The notes below the pieces were generated by a model. The model did not search any database. It was not told where the DNA came from and was given only the letters and a program-made list of their open reading frames with translations. A stretch of 64,000 bases of DNA from Cucumis sativus (Eukaryota > Streptophyta > Magnoliopsida > Cucurbitales > Cucurbitaceae). Both the position numbers and the translations under genes were made by a program. This document shows, in pieces, positions 1 to 11,143 of this stretch. Position 1 is the stretch's first letter. Every line of letters starts with the position of its first letter. The stretch spans positions 13,935,489 through 13,999,488 of the forward strand of contig NC_026655.2 in the NCBI RefSeq assembly GCF_000004075.3, given 5' to 3'.

Positions 1-2
1 AC

Positions 3-222
3 ACGTCGATTACCCGACGCTTCATGACACCTGATGGCGCTTACTGTTATCGCATGGTAATAGTTTTAATATGATTTATAAATTTAATACAAGCATGAAC
101 ATTTTTTAATTATATTATTTACAATCGTTCAGAATAATCTTGTTGAAGACGTACGTCGAGTCTCCATGAAAAACAATTTTGAAATTTTTAGTCCAATGGT
201 GACGAAGTCATGGGAGATATAG
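3..222 (+). pseudogene. 3' end of PMD gene, MULE copy 1
   Basis: Bases 3-56 encode the end of the penultimate exon (residues TRRFMTPDGAYCYRM), followed by a GT donor at 57. An acceptor AG at 131-132 opens the last exon (NNLVEDVRRVSMKNNFEIF). One base is missing near 196 relative to the copy at 35.4 kb. This shifts the frame and gives a premature TAG about 220. The intron position is the same in both copies. The rest of the gene lies before the window. Confidence 0.75.
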
Positions 223-816
223 ACAGCCTTGTTCAGCGGACTCGACGTTTAAATGTTGCCGACACAGATCATAGACGCATTCGACGGCGGACGGACGACG
301 ACAAGGCGATGATGTCGTAGAGGGAGATGGGGAAGCTTCTTAAGTTGTATAATTTAAGTGTTTTTAAATTTTGCTAGAACTTATTCAAGTTGTATAAATA
401 AAAAGTTGAACTTTTTTAAATTAATTATAAATTAGAAGTTGCTAATATATGATTTAGATGTAGGAGTATTCTTAATAATATCAATATATAATATATATTT
501 TTTAAAAGTAGAGAACCAAGTATTAAAAAAAACGTTCAAAATTCTTATAAGATATCACTAATGATGTGTTTACCTTTGGTTTATTTTTTTAATTTGTTCA
601 TAATAAACATAAACTACAAAAAATTTGGCCATTTAAACAAAAACTAAAATTTTCACATAGAAGATTTAAACAAAAACATAAATTTCCAACTATCCTAATT
701 TTGAAAATACTTTTTAAAAACACATTATTTTAAAAACAAATCCGTCTTTCATAAATGTTTTTACCCTAAAAATAGTTAATCTTTTAAAATATAATAATTT
801 TAAAAACAATTATTTA

Positions 817-846
817 GGAAGTCGTGTACCCCCGTACACGACTTCC
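817..846. repeat. Subterminal hairpin, 13-bp perfect stem
   Basis: GGAAGTCGTGTAC at 817-829 and its exact reverse complement at 834-846 are separated by CCCC. The same half-site recurs near both ends of this MULE family. It could be a transposase-binding site or a small-RNA hairpin; the sequence alone does not decide. Confidence 0.85.
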
Positions 847-913
847 GTCCACGTGGGTCAAACTCGTGCATACGTGGAGCGAAGTGGTCAAATGTGCTGA
901 CATGTGCATTTAG

Positions 914-940
914 GAAGTCGTGTACGGGGTACACGACTTC
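914..940. repeat. Subterminal hairpin, 12-bp perfect stem
   Basis: GAAGTCGTGTAC at 914-925 pairs with GTACACGACTTC at 929-940 across a 3-base loop. It is the second hairpin of the family in this MULE end, and a lone half-site follows at about 957. Confidence 0.85.
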
Positions 941-1100
941 GTTCAATTTCATTTGGAAGTCGTGTACCTTCCTTCAATTTAAAAAAAACACATATTTTTG
1001 AAAATAGTTTGAGAAACAACCTTATTCTTGTAATTTCTTTCCCAACAACCCTATTTTTCAAAATATTTTCACTAAACACATTATTTTTAAAAAAAATCCC

Positions 1101-2362
1101 AATATTTTAATAAAATCGAAACTTTATTATTTTTATGGAGATCGATATAATATGAAAAAGGTTCATTCCACCATTTTATTGCAAGTACTTTTTAGTTCAT
1201 TTATAGCTGTCTTTTTCAACCCCTCTTCGAATTCTCATCCACATCCCTTCAAATTCCATTTTCATCAAATTAATCCTATCGTTGTTTCTTTCTCTTTCAC
1301 ATTTATACATTCACATCACTCTCCATCTTTATCTCTTTTTTTGTTTTTAACATTAGAATCATTCATTGAATCTCAACAACTAACAATGTCTATTTTTAAA
1401 TTGATGTATCTTATATATTTATTTATTAAATTCTAATTTCTTTATGATTATTGTTTTTTTTTTTTGTAATTTTATAAAATCTAATTAATATGCTAATATT
1501 TTCTTTATAAATTTGGAAAATTAAATTTCCACGTTTACATATTTTTCTATTATTTCATGATTAAAGATGTGATGTACAAAGATACAAACATAGATGTTGT
1601 CATCTAAATATTGATAGAATGACAAAAATGTTGAAAATATTTTCCATTTCTACTTGCATAATTTGACAATTTTGTAGTATTTTATAATATCTTCATTAAT
1701 ATTCTAAAATGATATATTTAAAGAAATTACCAATGTAAAAAGTATGTCAAAATTTAACCAATGATAGTATATTTACAATTATTTTGAAATTGTGATATAT
1801 ACTTAATTATTATATCTAAAATTGTTATAAAAAAATAGAAAAAAAATACGTATCAAAATTATAAAAAAGTAAATTGAAAAGATATTTTAAAAAATTATAA
1901 AACTTAAATAAAATATATCTCAATTATGCCTATGGAACTTCTATCCTACACAAAATATCAACTATATATCAGAATTTAACAATAAAATAAATAAAAATAG
2001 ATATTTATCATAATTATCTTCTTATTTTTAAGTAATGGAGTAACTACAAATTAATTTTTGGAATCAAACATGATAATTAAAAATCAATATAAATATATGA
2101 AAATTACTATTAAAATCTAAAGTTTGATATTTGATGGTTTAAAAATCAATTTTAGAATGATGGACTTAGCTAGCTTCTAAACAAATTAGATGTTTAACAG
2201 AATTATTTATTTTTTTTATTTTGAAATAAGTATAATAGAAACATATAATTTTTATTTGTTTGTTCTCTTGTAAATACTTGAACTAAGATATCATATGGTG
2301 TGGGAAAAACAAAAGCCAAAAACAAAAAGAATCATAATCTTCAAATTTCAATATGTTTCTCA
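1101..2362. other. AT-rich intergenic DNA, no gene seen
   Basis: Very AT-rich with poly-A/T runs. A short open frame at 1152-1436 starts with ATG but has no domain or codon pattern that I recognise, and I do not call it a gene. Confidence 0.6.
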
Positions 2363-3552
2363 GCAACCTGCTTCTGCTTTTCATCTGTCTCCTTGGTTCT
2401 GGTTTTCCTTCTCATCACAAGCCAAAATGTTTCTAAGTAAGCCAAAGTTCAAGGTTTCTATTTGACAAATGCCCATTAAGCACTTCCTTTGAGTCTGAGT
2501 TTTCTCTTGCATCCTCCACACCTGCACGGAGGAATTAGTTGTTGTTGGTAGCTTGATGAAAATAATGACATAAACATTGCCATAAGATTGTAGGATTTGC
2601 GAGCGGGAAGAGCTAATTAGGCCCGGGCCAACTTCCAAGATAGCACTCAATTCAATTTCTTCAGTTTCAACGTCCAGAGCATAGATTGCATAGTCATTTG
2701 GTTTATTTTTTACTTTTACCAGAAAATAGATGACTCCATCCATGTAAATACCACCACCCTCAATGATATAAGGTAGGGAATGAAGTTGCCTCCATTGGTT
2801 TCTACCAAAGTGAAAAACATCTATTATGGTAATAGGTTCTTGTTGTGTCTTAGAATGAGCCAATCTAAATAATTTGTATTGCTTTGTTGAAGGAATGTAA
2901 CCTAAACCAAAGTGGTAAATATCATAAAATACTTCAGGAACATGGTAAAACTCATTAGTGGTAGGATTAAATATGCCATGACACATTGTGTTGAGTTTGC
3001 TTTTGCAAACAAACAGTAGGCCATTGCAGTAACAGATCAGTGTGACCCTGAACCAGTCCCCGTCGTCGACGGAGGGTACTGAAAAGGCAGATTTACTTCC
3101 TTCCAATTCAAAAAAATCCAAATATACATCCAAACGTTTGGTAGGATCAGAACGGAAACAATACATCCTAGCATTGCATAGCCAACTACTTCTAGGATTG
3201 GGGACTACATCAGAGACAGAGAGAAGGAAATCATTGTTGAGTTTACAAGAGTGAGCATAATCTAAAACCATAGCATTCCAAGTTTTACAAACAAGTCTGC
3301 ATACTCTCAAATGGGAGATAATGAGTTTAGAGAAGATTGAGATAGCAATATCCGTTGGAAGCCCCTCTCCCCAAGTCATTGTGTCCATGGAAGAAGTTAG
3401 GATTTTGTTTTGTGGGTGATTGAATAATTATGATATGAATCCCTTTACGATGTTATTTAAATACTGAGTTCGGGAGAAATATCCACTTTGTTAGTTGGAT
3501 TTATTTATTTTTCCCTAAATCTTATCCTTACTTTTGTTATATTTGATTGATA
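2363..3552 (-). repeat. Inverted duplication arm A (F-box gene plus promoter)
   Basis: The reverse complement of this segment aligns with 14441-15843, including about 160 bp upstream of the start codon with the TATTTAAATA element (3454-3463) and a short stretch past the stop codon. Outside these limits the two sequences diverge. Confidence 0.88.
2381..3388 (-). CDS. F-box protein with F-box-associated domain, internally deleted copy
   Basis: Encodes 335 residues in one exon. Residues about 7-50 form an F-box (GLPTDIAISIFSKL, then LRVCRLVCKTWNAMV), the segment that binds SKP1 in SCF ubiquitin ligases. The rest resembles the F-box-associated (FBA type 1) substrate region, with CNGLLFVCK and HGIFNPTTNEFYHVP motifs. 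The start is fixed by the upstream TATA-like TATTTAAATA and by identity with the plus-strand paralogue at 14608. Compared with that 398-residue copy it lacks about 50 residues between VWRMQ and KCLMGICQ, a near-clean in-frame deletion, plus a few residues near TQQEP. The target is unknown. It may be expressed but altered in its C-terminal recognition region. Confidence 0.8.
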   Translation of the reverse strand: MDTMTWGEGLPTDIAISIFSKLIISHLRVCRLVCKTWNAMVLDYAHSCKLNNDFLLSVSDVVPNPRSSWLCNARMYCFRSDPTKRLDVYLDFFELEGSKSAFSVPSVDDGDWFRVTLICYCNGLLFVCKSKLNTMCHGIFNPTTNEFYHVPEVFYDIYHFGLGYIPSTKQYKLFRLAHSKTQQEPITIIDVFHFGRNQWRQLHSLPYIIEGGGIYMDGVIYFLVKVKNKPNDYAIYALDVETEEIELSAILEVGPGLISSSRSQILQSYGNVYVIIFIKLPTTTNSSVQVWRMQEKTQTQRKCLMGICQIETLNFGLLRNILACDEKENQNQGDR

Positions 3553-3825
3553 TTAAATTCTTCATTGTGGTTTATTGTAGTTATTGGGAGATATTTAGTT
3601 TACAAACTTCTTAAGAGAGTTTCTAATTTATTGTGAAAGATGTTAATGCGAATGATGGATGTAGGTTCTTATCAGTTACAACCTTTATTTGTCGCTTTCA
3701 TGAAATGATAAAATGATTGCTCTCCTCATTTATTTTGTTGGTCAACTATTTAAGAGATTCTTGCACTTATTGACTTAAACTTAATATTTTAGAGTAATTA
3801 CATCTCTCCTTATCCCTCTAATTTT

Positions 3826-4649
3826 TTATATCAGGTCTTTGGTGCGAGGGCGAGAAGTCTTTTTAGGCTTTCGAGGAGGCGGTTTCGAATACTTTACCTC
3901 AGATCGTGTAACCTAGAAAGAGATCCATTCACTTACAGTGATTTGAGAGTGATCCATGCGTTGAGAAACAATGCGGTAATAGGCTGCAAATAAATGCTCA
4001 CAACTTCTTGGACATACATCAGGTGATCCTATTAAGTCTTGGTGGCAAAGAATGCTTTCTTCATAAAATCTACCTTTAATCGGGAGTCCTCCTAGTATCC
4101 ATAAGTCCCATAAGGAGATGGACATCTCACCAGCTGAGGTGTGAAGAGTGTTTGTTGAAGGACACCATGCCTCGCAGAAAGCTCGATCAATGTCACTGTT
4201 GCGATCATATGTATATAGGGAAGCCATCACAACATTAAATAGGGAGGTTAGTACTCCGTATTTCTAGCAACAACGAGCTCTAACCACTCCCAATAATGAG
4301 GAAGATAGTAAAATTCTCCATGTACCTTGAGCACATTTCCCCAACGAATTTTTGGGTCGTTTATAATTCGACGACCCAACGTTGATTCTGGATCTTCATT
4401 TGGAGGCTTGTTGTGAATCGAAGACGACAGAAACCAAGATTTTAAAGATGAATTTGGATTTACAAACCGTTCCTTGGACCATTTAGGCAAAAAGATAAAA
4501 TTGTCCTCGGGTATTTGGGAGTCCATAATATTCTCAAATGTCCCCTCTCTCACAGGAAGAATGATCACATCCACTAAAGATTGATCTACGTCCTTCAGGA
4601 TAATTAAACACCTTTTGGTCGAGTCAGAATACTCAGTGAAGTGCACCAT
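3826..4649 (-). pseudogene. Plant mobile domain (PMD) protein remnant, retrotransposon-associated
   Basis: Two adjoining minus-strand frames make one broken protein. The first (4649-4248) begins MVHFTEYSDSTKRC and carries WGNVLKVHGEFYYLPHYWEW. The second (about 4250-3913) continues with VVMASLYTYDRN, the acidic DIDRAFCEAWCP and the PMD hallmark SAGEMSISLWDLWILGGLPI. A one-base shift near 4255 separates them. A TAG at about 3913 interrupts the basic tail, which runs on as PPPRKPKKTSRPR to a TAA at 3826. PMD proteins (MAIN/MAIL1 family) act in silencing and genome stability, and the domain is also found in transposons. This one is antisense to the adjacent Ty3/Tat 3' sequence at 4655-5640. Confidence 0.75.
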
Positions 4650-4675
4650 GATGAAAAGTAGAGTTCCTGCAAAAT

Positions 4676-4803
4676 AAGAAGAAGAAGAAGAAGAAGAAGA
4701 AATAGAAGAAGAAAAAAACCAAAAAAAAAAAAACCAAAAAACAAAAGAAAAGAAAAAAAAAAGAAAGAAAGAAGAAAAAAAAGGGGTGGGGAAGAAGAAG
4801 CAA
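4676..4803 (+). repeat. Purine-rich GAA/A low-complexity tract
   Basis: (GAA)n followed by A-rich purine sequence, like that at 29280-29560 in the larger Tat element. It is non-coding. Confidence 0.85.
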
Positions 4804-4805
4804 AT

Positions 4806-5024
4806 GAAGATTGAAGCCCGACGATGACAGAGTCGATCTCTCCTACTAGGGCGATAGATCTGACGGCAAAAGCCTGATCGTCCCTAGAAGAAGCTCAACA
4901 AAGTCATTTCTGCAAACGAAGATTGAAGTCCGACGATGACAGAGTCAATCTCTCCTACTAGGGCGATAGATATGATGACAAAAGCCCGATCGTCCCTAGA
5001 AGAAGCTCGACAAAGTCATTCCTG
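4806..5024 (+). repeat. 112-bp tandem repeat, about two copies
   Basis: Units start near 4811 and 4923. Each holds CTCCTACTAGGGCGATAGAT and GATCGTCCCTAGAAGAAGCT. It is a diverged relative of the 86-bp array at 29583-30173, and an A-rich tract (5026-5100) follows. Confidence 0.85.
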
Positions 5025-5640
5025 CAAAAAAAAAAACAAAAACAAAAACAAAAAACAAAAAACAAAACAACACAAAAAAAAAAAAAAAAAAAACACACAA
5101 ACAAAAGAGAAAGAGAGAAGAAAAGTTTTCTATACATTTCTACTGATTGGATGAGGAATAAGTGTTGGATGAGGTATAAGTGAGTAAAGTATAAATGAGT
5201 AAGGTATGAGTCTATTTATAAGTCCAACAAATCTAATTCCTAAAAGGATTAGGAATGATATTTAATTATTTTTTAAAACAAATCCAATTCCTAAAACGAA
5301 TAGGAATGATTTTAAAAATATATATATATATATATATAAAGAAAAGATATCCAATTATCTTATTTTATTTTAAATTATTTCATTTTTTTGGGATAAATCT
5401 CAAATTTAACTTTTATTGAGATATTTAAAATATTTAAAAATTTCAACATTTAAAAAATAAATATATATAGATAAATATTCTCAATTTTAAAAATTAAAAT
5501 TTGGGTTCAAAATTGAAGTTAAATTAACTTGCATATATGACCTTCTTTTTATCATGAATTTAAATCAGAGCCATAAATCCAACTTTACCTAAGATTGAGG
5601 ACCTGATTTTTTATACATATTAGTTAATGTACTTTTAACC

Positions 5641-7655
5641 TTTTATAAGTAACGAATGTTTCAAAAGTGTTATGAATGTTTCGAAGAAAATCAAGAAGTG
5701 AAACTAGTCTTTGACTCAAAACAAATGTTGGAATTTGAACACTATAATGCTTCTCTAGGTTATTGATATATTCATTTCCACTGAGGTACTTTTAAGGCTT
5801 CTATAGGTACTTATTAGGCTCATCCCAAATGAGATGGGTCTTGTGATGCTTTTCAAAATGAAGCCTTAAAACATCAAACTTGATGGTGTAATACGATCCT
5901 TTCTCCTCCCTCTCCCAACCAATGATATTTTTACATGAAAAGTTTCATTTTCCAAACTTTCTTTGGAGTAAAATCGTCCATCATCTTACTATAATCAACA
6001 CTACAAAATACTATTCTCAATAGCTATCAATGCAAACTCATTGTGACATTCTGTTCATAACTTCAACTTCACATACATTTTATTTCCACCAATGTCTAAT
6101 TTTCTATTATTTTGAGAGCATACCCAAAATAAGTACAATGAGAAAACAAACTTGCACTTACGAGGATAAACAAAATACACAAGATTTTCCTTGCTCTTGC
6201 AACTCTGCAAACCTCCTATTAAAAGAAACAATAGCTTGATCAACAATATATAAGAAATAATTACCTCTAAACAATTTCTTTCGAGATTGTGGAACGAAGT
6301 TATGTATTGAAATGCCTTGAATTTGTTATGTAGCACTACGAACAATCCAGTCTGGAAGTCTAACTACCATTTGTAATGCTTCATGCCTAGGATTTGGTTC
6401 CCCTACGACCTGATCAAGTCATTTTTACTTATCTTAAAAGCTTATTAGAGTAAAAGTTGTATCCACAAATCAACGTGGGTCCTTTTAATATTATTTGTCC
6501 TTACTTACATGAAAAATTCTCAAGAGATTCTCCAATATAGAATTGCTCTAAGCTAACATGCAACTTTGGAGTTCCTATTGTAACTCAATTTTTCAACTTA
6601 AGTTGAAGTCATTACTTAAGTAAAGATAAAATTTTAACACTCAAAGTCATGAGAAACTTAAATCATTTTATTAAAGAAGGAAATAAAAATAAAAAAACTG
6701 TAGGTAAAAAATTGAATGTTCGAATAAATAGATAAAATAATGGGATTTTTTTTAAAATAACAAAATAAATTAAAATATTTACGAGTTATACCAAAATTTT
6801 GGATTATATCAATGATAGTCCTAGATAGACTTCTATAGCATATGAGTGATTACCAATAATAAAATCTAAAATTTTTACTATAGATTATAAATATTTTATA
6901 GAATTTACTATTTTTAAAAATTCTACTAAAATAATTTAATTTAAACCTTAATTAAAACATAAAAAAATCATATGCTATCGATGGTTATAAAACTATTAAG
7001 AATAAACATGAATTGTGGAAGCATCAATCTAAATTTTTCTTTACTTTTGCATGAAAAAAGTGAGTATATAAATAATGGAATGACACAATTAGAGTACAAA
7101 TCAACCATAACTCACGAGTACATTTAAGAGTCAATACAATTAAAAAGTTTTAACTCACGAGTACATCATCCATCTAAAACAATCTATTTTAATCAAATCT
7201 AGTCCAATTTAGTCAAATACATAACGTGTTACTAATTTTTCCATATTCGTAATATCCACGAGCTATTTTTTTTCTGAATGTTTTGGACTATTTTGATACA
7301 ATTTTTCAATAAAAATTGATACATAAACTTATTTAAAGAAAATCATAATGGTGAGTCTAAATTTATTTATTTTCAAATATTTAACAGTTTAATATATTGA
7401 TAGGTTACAAGTGTTACTTATAATAGTTATAGCAATGTGTAAATAAAACTTAAAAGAAGAATATAAATTGGTAAAGTGATTAAACTGTAAACTATAAAAT
7501 ATAATTTTATAATTTTCTTTTTTTTCTTTTACCACTAATTGTCTCAATTTTAGATAAATGAAAATAAAAATAATAAAATAATAAAAAATAATAAAAATAA
7601 TAAAAAATAATAAAAAAGAAAAGAAGGAAATGCTAAAATAATCTGGCGGTTACAC
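5641..7655. other. Intergenic DNA with a possible hAT transposase scrap
   Basis: Mostly AT-rich with no clear gene. On the minus strand around 6150-6300 a frame reads NYFLYIVDQAIVSFNRRF, which resembles the C-terminal part of hAT/zf-MYM1-like transposases, but it is short and broken. A second short open stretch, GEPNPRHEALQMVVRLPDW, lies at about 6330-6410 (minus) and I do not recognise it. CACTACAAAA at about 6000 resembles a DNA-transposon end but has no visible partner. Confidence 0.35.
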
Positions 7656-7661
7656 ACTGCC

Positions 7662-7669
7662 CTATAAAA
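7662..7669 (+). promoter_or_regulatory. Probable TATA box of F-box gene at 8207
   Basis: CTATAAAA lies just upstream of a sharp rise in GC content and of a spliced 5' leader. Transcription would start near 7690-7700. Confidence 0.5.
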
Positions 7670-8206
7670 CCCGGGTGGCTTCGTCTTCTACCTGAATGCA
7701 ACTGCTGCTCTCCGATGGCAGAGTTCCAGAGCAGAGCTCTCGCCGTTCATTTTCATTTCATATTCATCCAATATGAAAGTGTTTTTCGATTCTCCCTGCT
7801 TTGCTGTTAGTTAAAACGTGTTTTTCGAAATGGCTCGTTTCGGTATGCTTTCTACTAGTTTCTTCTTCATCTTTAGGTTCCTATGCGAATCCGCTTTAGT
7901 TTCAGAAGTTTCATGCATTTAACTACATTAGTTGAACTTCTTCTTTGGTTTATGTTGTTCTTGAGCTTCCCGTTGATGTTGTAGACCGTTTCGCTTTATT
8001 TTGGATTTTTATGATTTCAAAGCATCCATAGGCACATCGTGGACCATCTTTCCAAAGTTATTGTTCTGGGTTATTACTTCTGCTGCTGTATCGTGTACTG
8101 ATATTTCAGTGTCAATGTGATTTCTTCAAATGCTTTTTATTAGTTTTTAATAATCTATTTCTAACATCTAGTTTTTTAATGCCGGTAAGTAGGGAATTTC
8201 AAGGTC

Positions 8207-9403
8207 ATGAATAATGCTGGTGATATTCTCTTTGATGTTTTATCTCGGTTGCCAACGAAAACTCTTCTTGAAATGAGATTTGTATCTAAGGCGTGGCATC
8301 GACTTATTTTAGACCGATCGTTTGTACAAGCTCAATTTCAGAAGTGTGGATTGGCATTATCAGGTTTCATGTTTCAGGAGAAATACCGAAAGTGTCCTAT
8401 TGATATAAGCACTTTCACCTATATGCCCATAGATGCAGATTCTAAGGTGCAGAAAATGGTGTTTGGTTTCTTGCCTGAGGATGTTGTTATTTTACAATCC
8501 TGTAATGGCCTGGTTTGTTGTAGGAGTTGCTTCCGTACACAACACTCCACAACACACTCCACAACAATCTACGTCTGCAATCCCTTGTTTAAGAAGTGGG
8601 TGAGTTTTGAAGTGGCTCAGCTGGACAGTTTCAGCAGCATTGCTCTAGCATTTGATCCCATACTGGACCCCGTAAATACTGCAACAAATTTCAAAGTAGT
8701 TAGAATACAGCAGTTGGAGAATGAGCAAGAGGAAATGTACTACACATTTGAAATATACTCTTCAGAAACAGGGACCTGGAAGGAATCAAGTGAAGTTTGC
8801 TATTCAGATGGCAATTTATTGAAGAACAATGGCACTTATGCTAAAGGGGTCTTACATTGGCTTACTGATACCGATCAAATCCTTGCATTTGATACAGAGA
8901 AAGAACTCTCTCTGTTGGTGCCATCTCCAATTCCTGCCTTGGAAATGTTCATCGACGCTCCTGGAACATGCATTGGGGAATCCAAGGGCTTACTGCATTT
9001 CATCATGATCTGTGAAGATGGAATCATCGTGTGGTGTCTGGATGACTATTTTGAGGCAAAATGGACGCTCAAACATTCAAAACAGCTCCAAATGATTGAG
9101 GACGAGAACCCGAATATGTTTTTCAAGTTATACAAGATCATGCAAAGGAAAAGGCTTCCAGGCATGGAGCCATATATGGATCCGTGGGCATTTAAAGATG
9201 AGGTTTTATTGATGAGGGTGTTTTCAACCGTCTATTTCTACCACATAGAAACAGGGAAGGTGGTGGAAGTCTGTAACGTTGCCAGTTTGGGTCCAAACGC
9301 TTTTGTCAGTCCTCCCGTAATTCCTTACTCGTTGAGCTTGATTCCATTGGACGTTTCTCTCTCACGATCTGATCCAAACAACACAAACCCCAATGAGAAC
9401 TAG
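8207..9403 (+). CDS. F-box protein (At5g49610-like)
   Basis: Encodes 398 residues in a single coding exon. The F-box lies at residues about 3-45 (DILFDVLSRLPTKTLLEMRF, SKAWHRLILDRSF) and would bind SKP1 in an SCF E3 ligase. An FBA-type region follows, with VILQSCNGLVCC, YVCNPLFKKWV and GVLHWL motifs. The length is normal for the family. The 5' leader appears spliced: donor CG|GTATGC at 7843 and acceptor TTCAAG|GT at 8203-8204, placing the ATG three bases into the second exon. A short upstream ORF starting at 7830 would cross this junction and end after seven codons, overlapping the main start. I see no break. The substrate is unknown. Confidence 0.87.
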   Translation: MNNAGDILFDVLSRLPTKTLLEMRFVSKAWHRLILDRSFVQAQFQKCGLALSGFMFQEKYRKCPIDISTFTYMPIDADSKVQKMVFGFLPEDVVILQSCNGLVCCRSCFRTQHSTTHSTTIYVCNPLFKKWVSFEVAQLDSFSSIALAFDPILDPVNTATNFKVVRIQQLENEQEEMYYTFEIYSSETGTWKESSEVCYSDGNLLKNNGTYAKGVLHWLTDTDQILAFDTEKELSLLVPSPIPALEMFIDAPGTCIGESKGLLHFIMICEDGIIVWCLDDYFEAKWTLKHSKQLQMIEDENPNMFFKLYKIMQRKRLPGMEPYMDPWAFKDEVLLMRVFSTVYFYHIETGKVVEVCNVASLGPNAFVSPPVIPYSLSLIPLDVSLSRSDPNNTNPNEN

Positions 9404-10029
9404 TAATCCTCTAATGGATTCCCTTTTGGAGGACCATCTATTTTAGTCTCTGGTTTTGTAAATGGTTTTGATAGGGGATAGAGTACATAGCAAATGAGCT
9501 TTTCGCTCATTTGATTGGAATACAATGGGGGTAGAATTTTGGATATAAACAAAGTCTAGGATGCAAACCACTTTTTATAGTTAGAGCAGCAATGTGGCTT
9601 GAAATGAGATTTGCGTCCTTGTGATATTTGTATTGCGTCCTTGTGATATTTGTATAAGGAATGTGGTGGATGATGGATTGTTACATTAGAAGATTTCCCA
9701 ATTGCCCTTTCAACAATGCCTTTTAACTTATTTCATGATTTGTTTTCCTGTTTTTGTATTTCCCATGATGAAACAAGAGGACATGCTTTAGAACGAAAAC
9801 TTATTTTGTCTTCATGAGGTAACATTCCTAAATCTCTTTCTCAGCTCTTTTACTTATATATCCACCTCTCCAATTTATAGCTTCCTCTCTCCCTTCAAGA
9901 AATTGAAATGCTATCCCCCAACCGATCCAATGTGGTATTGTTTCTTATTTTCAAAACATTTCTTCAACATTTCCCTCCTCCAGATTTAAATGCTCTCAAA
10001 ATTTAGCCAGCTTTAAGTGAGCATTTTTT
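9404..10029. other. 3' UTR and intergenic DNA
   Basis: Likely holds the 3' UTR of the F-box gene. A 23-bp direct repeat (GCGTCCTTGTGATATTTGTA twice) occurs at about 9614-9656. No coding region was seen. Confidence 0.5.
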
Positions 10030-10097
10030 TTTTTTTTTGATAAATGTCAAGTTTAACTTTTATTCAGATATTTAAAATATTTAAAAATTTCAACATT

Positions 10098-10098
<1 letters not shown>

Positions 10099-10151
<53 letters not shown>
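10099..10151. repeat. (AT)n microsatellite
   Basis: About 25 uninterrupted AT units inside the retroelement leader. The homologous leaders at 5.46 kb and 32.76 kb lack the expansion, so the tract grew after the copies separated. Confidence 0.95.
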
Positions 10152-10153
<2 letters not shown>

Positions 10154-10667
10154 TATTCTCAATTTTAAAAATTAAAATTTGGGTTCAAAATTCAAGTTAA
10201 ATTAACTTGCATATATGACCTCCTTTTTATCATGAATTTAAATCGGAGCCATAAATCCAACTTTACCTAAGATTGAGGACCTGATTTTTTATCTCAAATT
10301 AAAATTGGTCATTCCAAATTCTTATGCATCCCCAAGATAAATTAAGGTACGCTAGAAACCTTATCCTTATTTCAAAATTAAAATTTTGGTTATATTCCAA
10401 ATTTTACTTAAAAAAAAATCATCATATTAAAATTTTTTATCCTCAAATAAAATTAAGTTGTGAACAAAACTTTGAATTTTTTAAGGTTTGGCCATATTCC
10501 AACCCTTATTTTAAATTTAAATCAAACTCATGTACTAAATTCATAGTTTGATTAATTTGATATGTTGAATTGAGTAAAAAAAAAGAAGCTCGTACTTTGA
10601 CTTCAAATTTATCTTTTCCGAGATTTATTCACCCATATACGTACATAAATCTCGAAAAGGGAGCATT

Positions 10668-11140
10668 TGTTGAATAAGAAATTTTGAGACCAATCACAAG
10701 TTGCCACATTTATTAAGTTAATGATGAAAAGTACAAATAATTAAATTTGGGACTAATTAAAATTGACATATGCTCCAAATTAAAGAGTTAAAAATAAATA
10801 AATTGGTCATTCTAATAATGCCACATGTTTTCATATTAATAGTTGGATTAAGTTAATCATTTTAGTTCAATTAAATATTATTTACTTGGACTAAGTTCAA
10901 TTAAGCCCAAAAATAAGCTTAATTGAGCCCAAAGACTAAATATAACCTAAGTCCATATGGTTGAGTCCATGGGTCTGGTCCATGGACCAACCATGTTCAA
11001 ACCCATAAAGCCACCAGTGAACTCTATAAATAGAAGAATTCTTCTCATTTGTAGGGGGGAAATTTTGACTCTAGAAGATCCAAAGAGAATTCTTACAAGA
11101 GCTAGAAGACTCCCTAACTCCTGAAGTCGACGATCCTCGA
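10668..11140 (+). repeat. Truncated LTR of Ty3/Tat element
   Basis: Begins TGTTGAATAAG after the polypurine tract and runs parallel to 33283-33740. It contains CTCTATAAATAGAAG (about 11020-11035) as probable TATA box. The last roughly 270 bp present in the complete LTR (33283-34018) are missing. Confidence 0.8.
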
Positions 11141-11143
11141 AGA

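Larger units (their letters stand above)
1..1100 (+). mobile_element. End of a second PMD-carrying MULE (cut by window edge)
   Basis: This stretch is the reverse complement of roughly 34621-35575, the PMD-side end of the MULE at 34.6-41.5 kb, so a second family member lies here in the opposite orientation. It holds the end of the PMD gene, AT-rich spacer, subterminal hairpins built on GAAGTCGTGTAC, and a terminus ending TTTTTAAAAAAAATCCC at 1100, which matches the other copy's ends. The rest of the element lies before base 1, so its target duplication cannot be checked. Confidence 0.85.
4655..5640 (+). mobile_element. Truncated Ty3/Tat retrotransposon 3' region
   Basis: Bases 5150-5640 match, in order, 10040-10285 and 32500-32905. 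These are the AT-rich leaders before LTRs, sharing phrases such as TTGCATATATGACCTCC. The preceding purine-rich DNA and 112-bp repeat correspond to the 86-bp array of the element at 24.7-34.0 kb. The LTR itself is absent; homology stops near 5615-5640. Confidence 0.65.

Noticed and set aside
1152-1436. Possible small secreted protein (hydrophobic N-terminus)
   Set aside because: Composition follows the T/C-rich DNA, the end is hydrophobic too, and it lies next to a transposon end with no promoter or family match.
5999-6009. CACTACAAAA as a CACTA transposon end
   Set aside because: No matching inverted end or subterminal repeats nearby.
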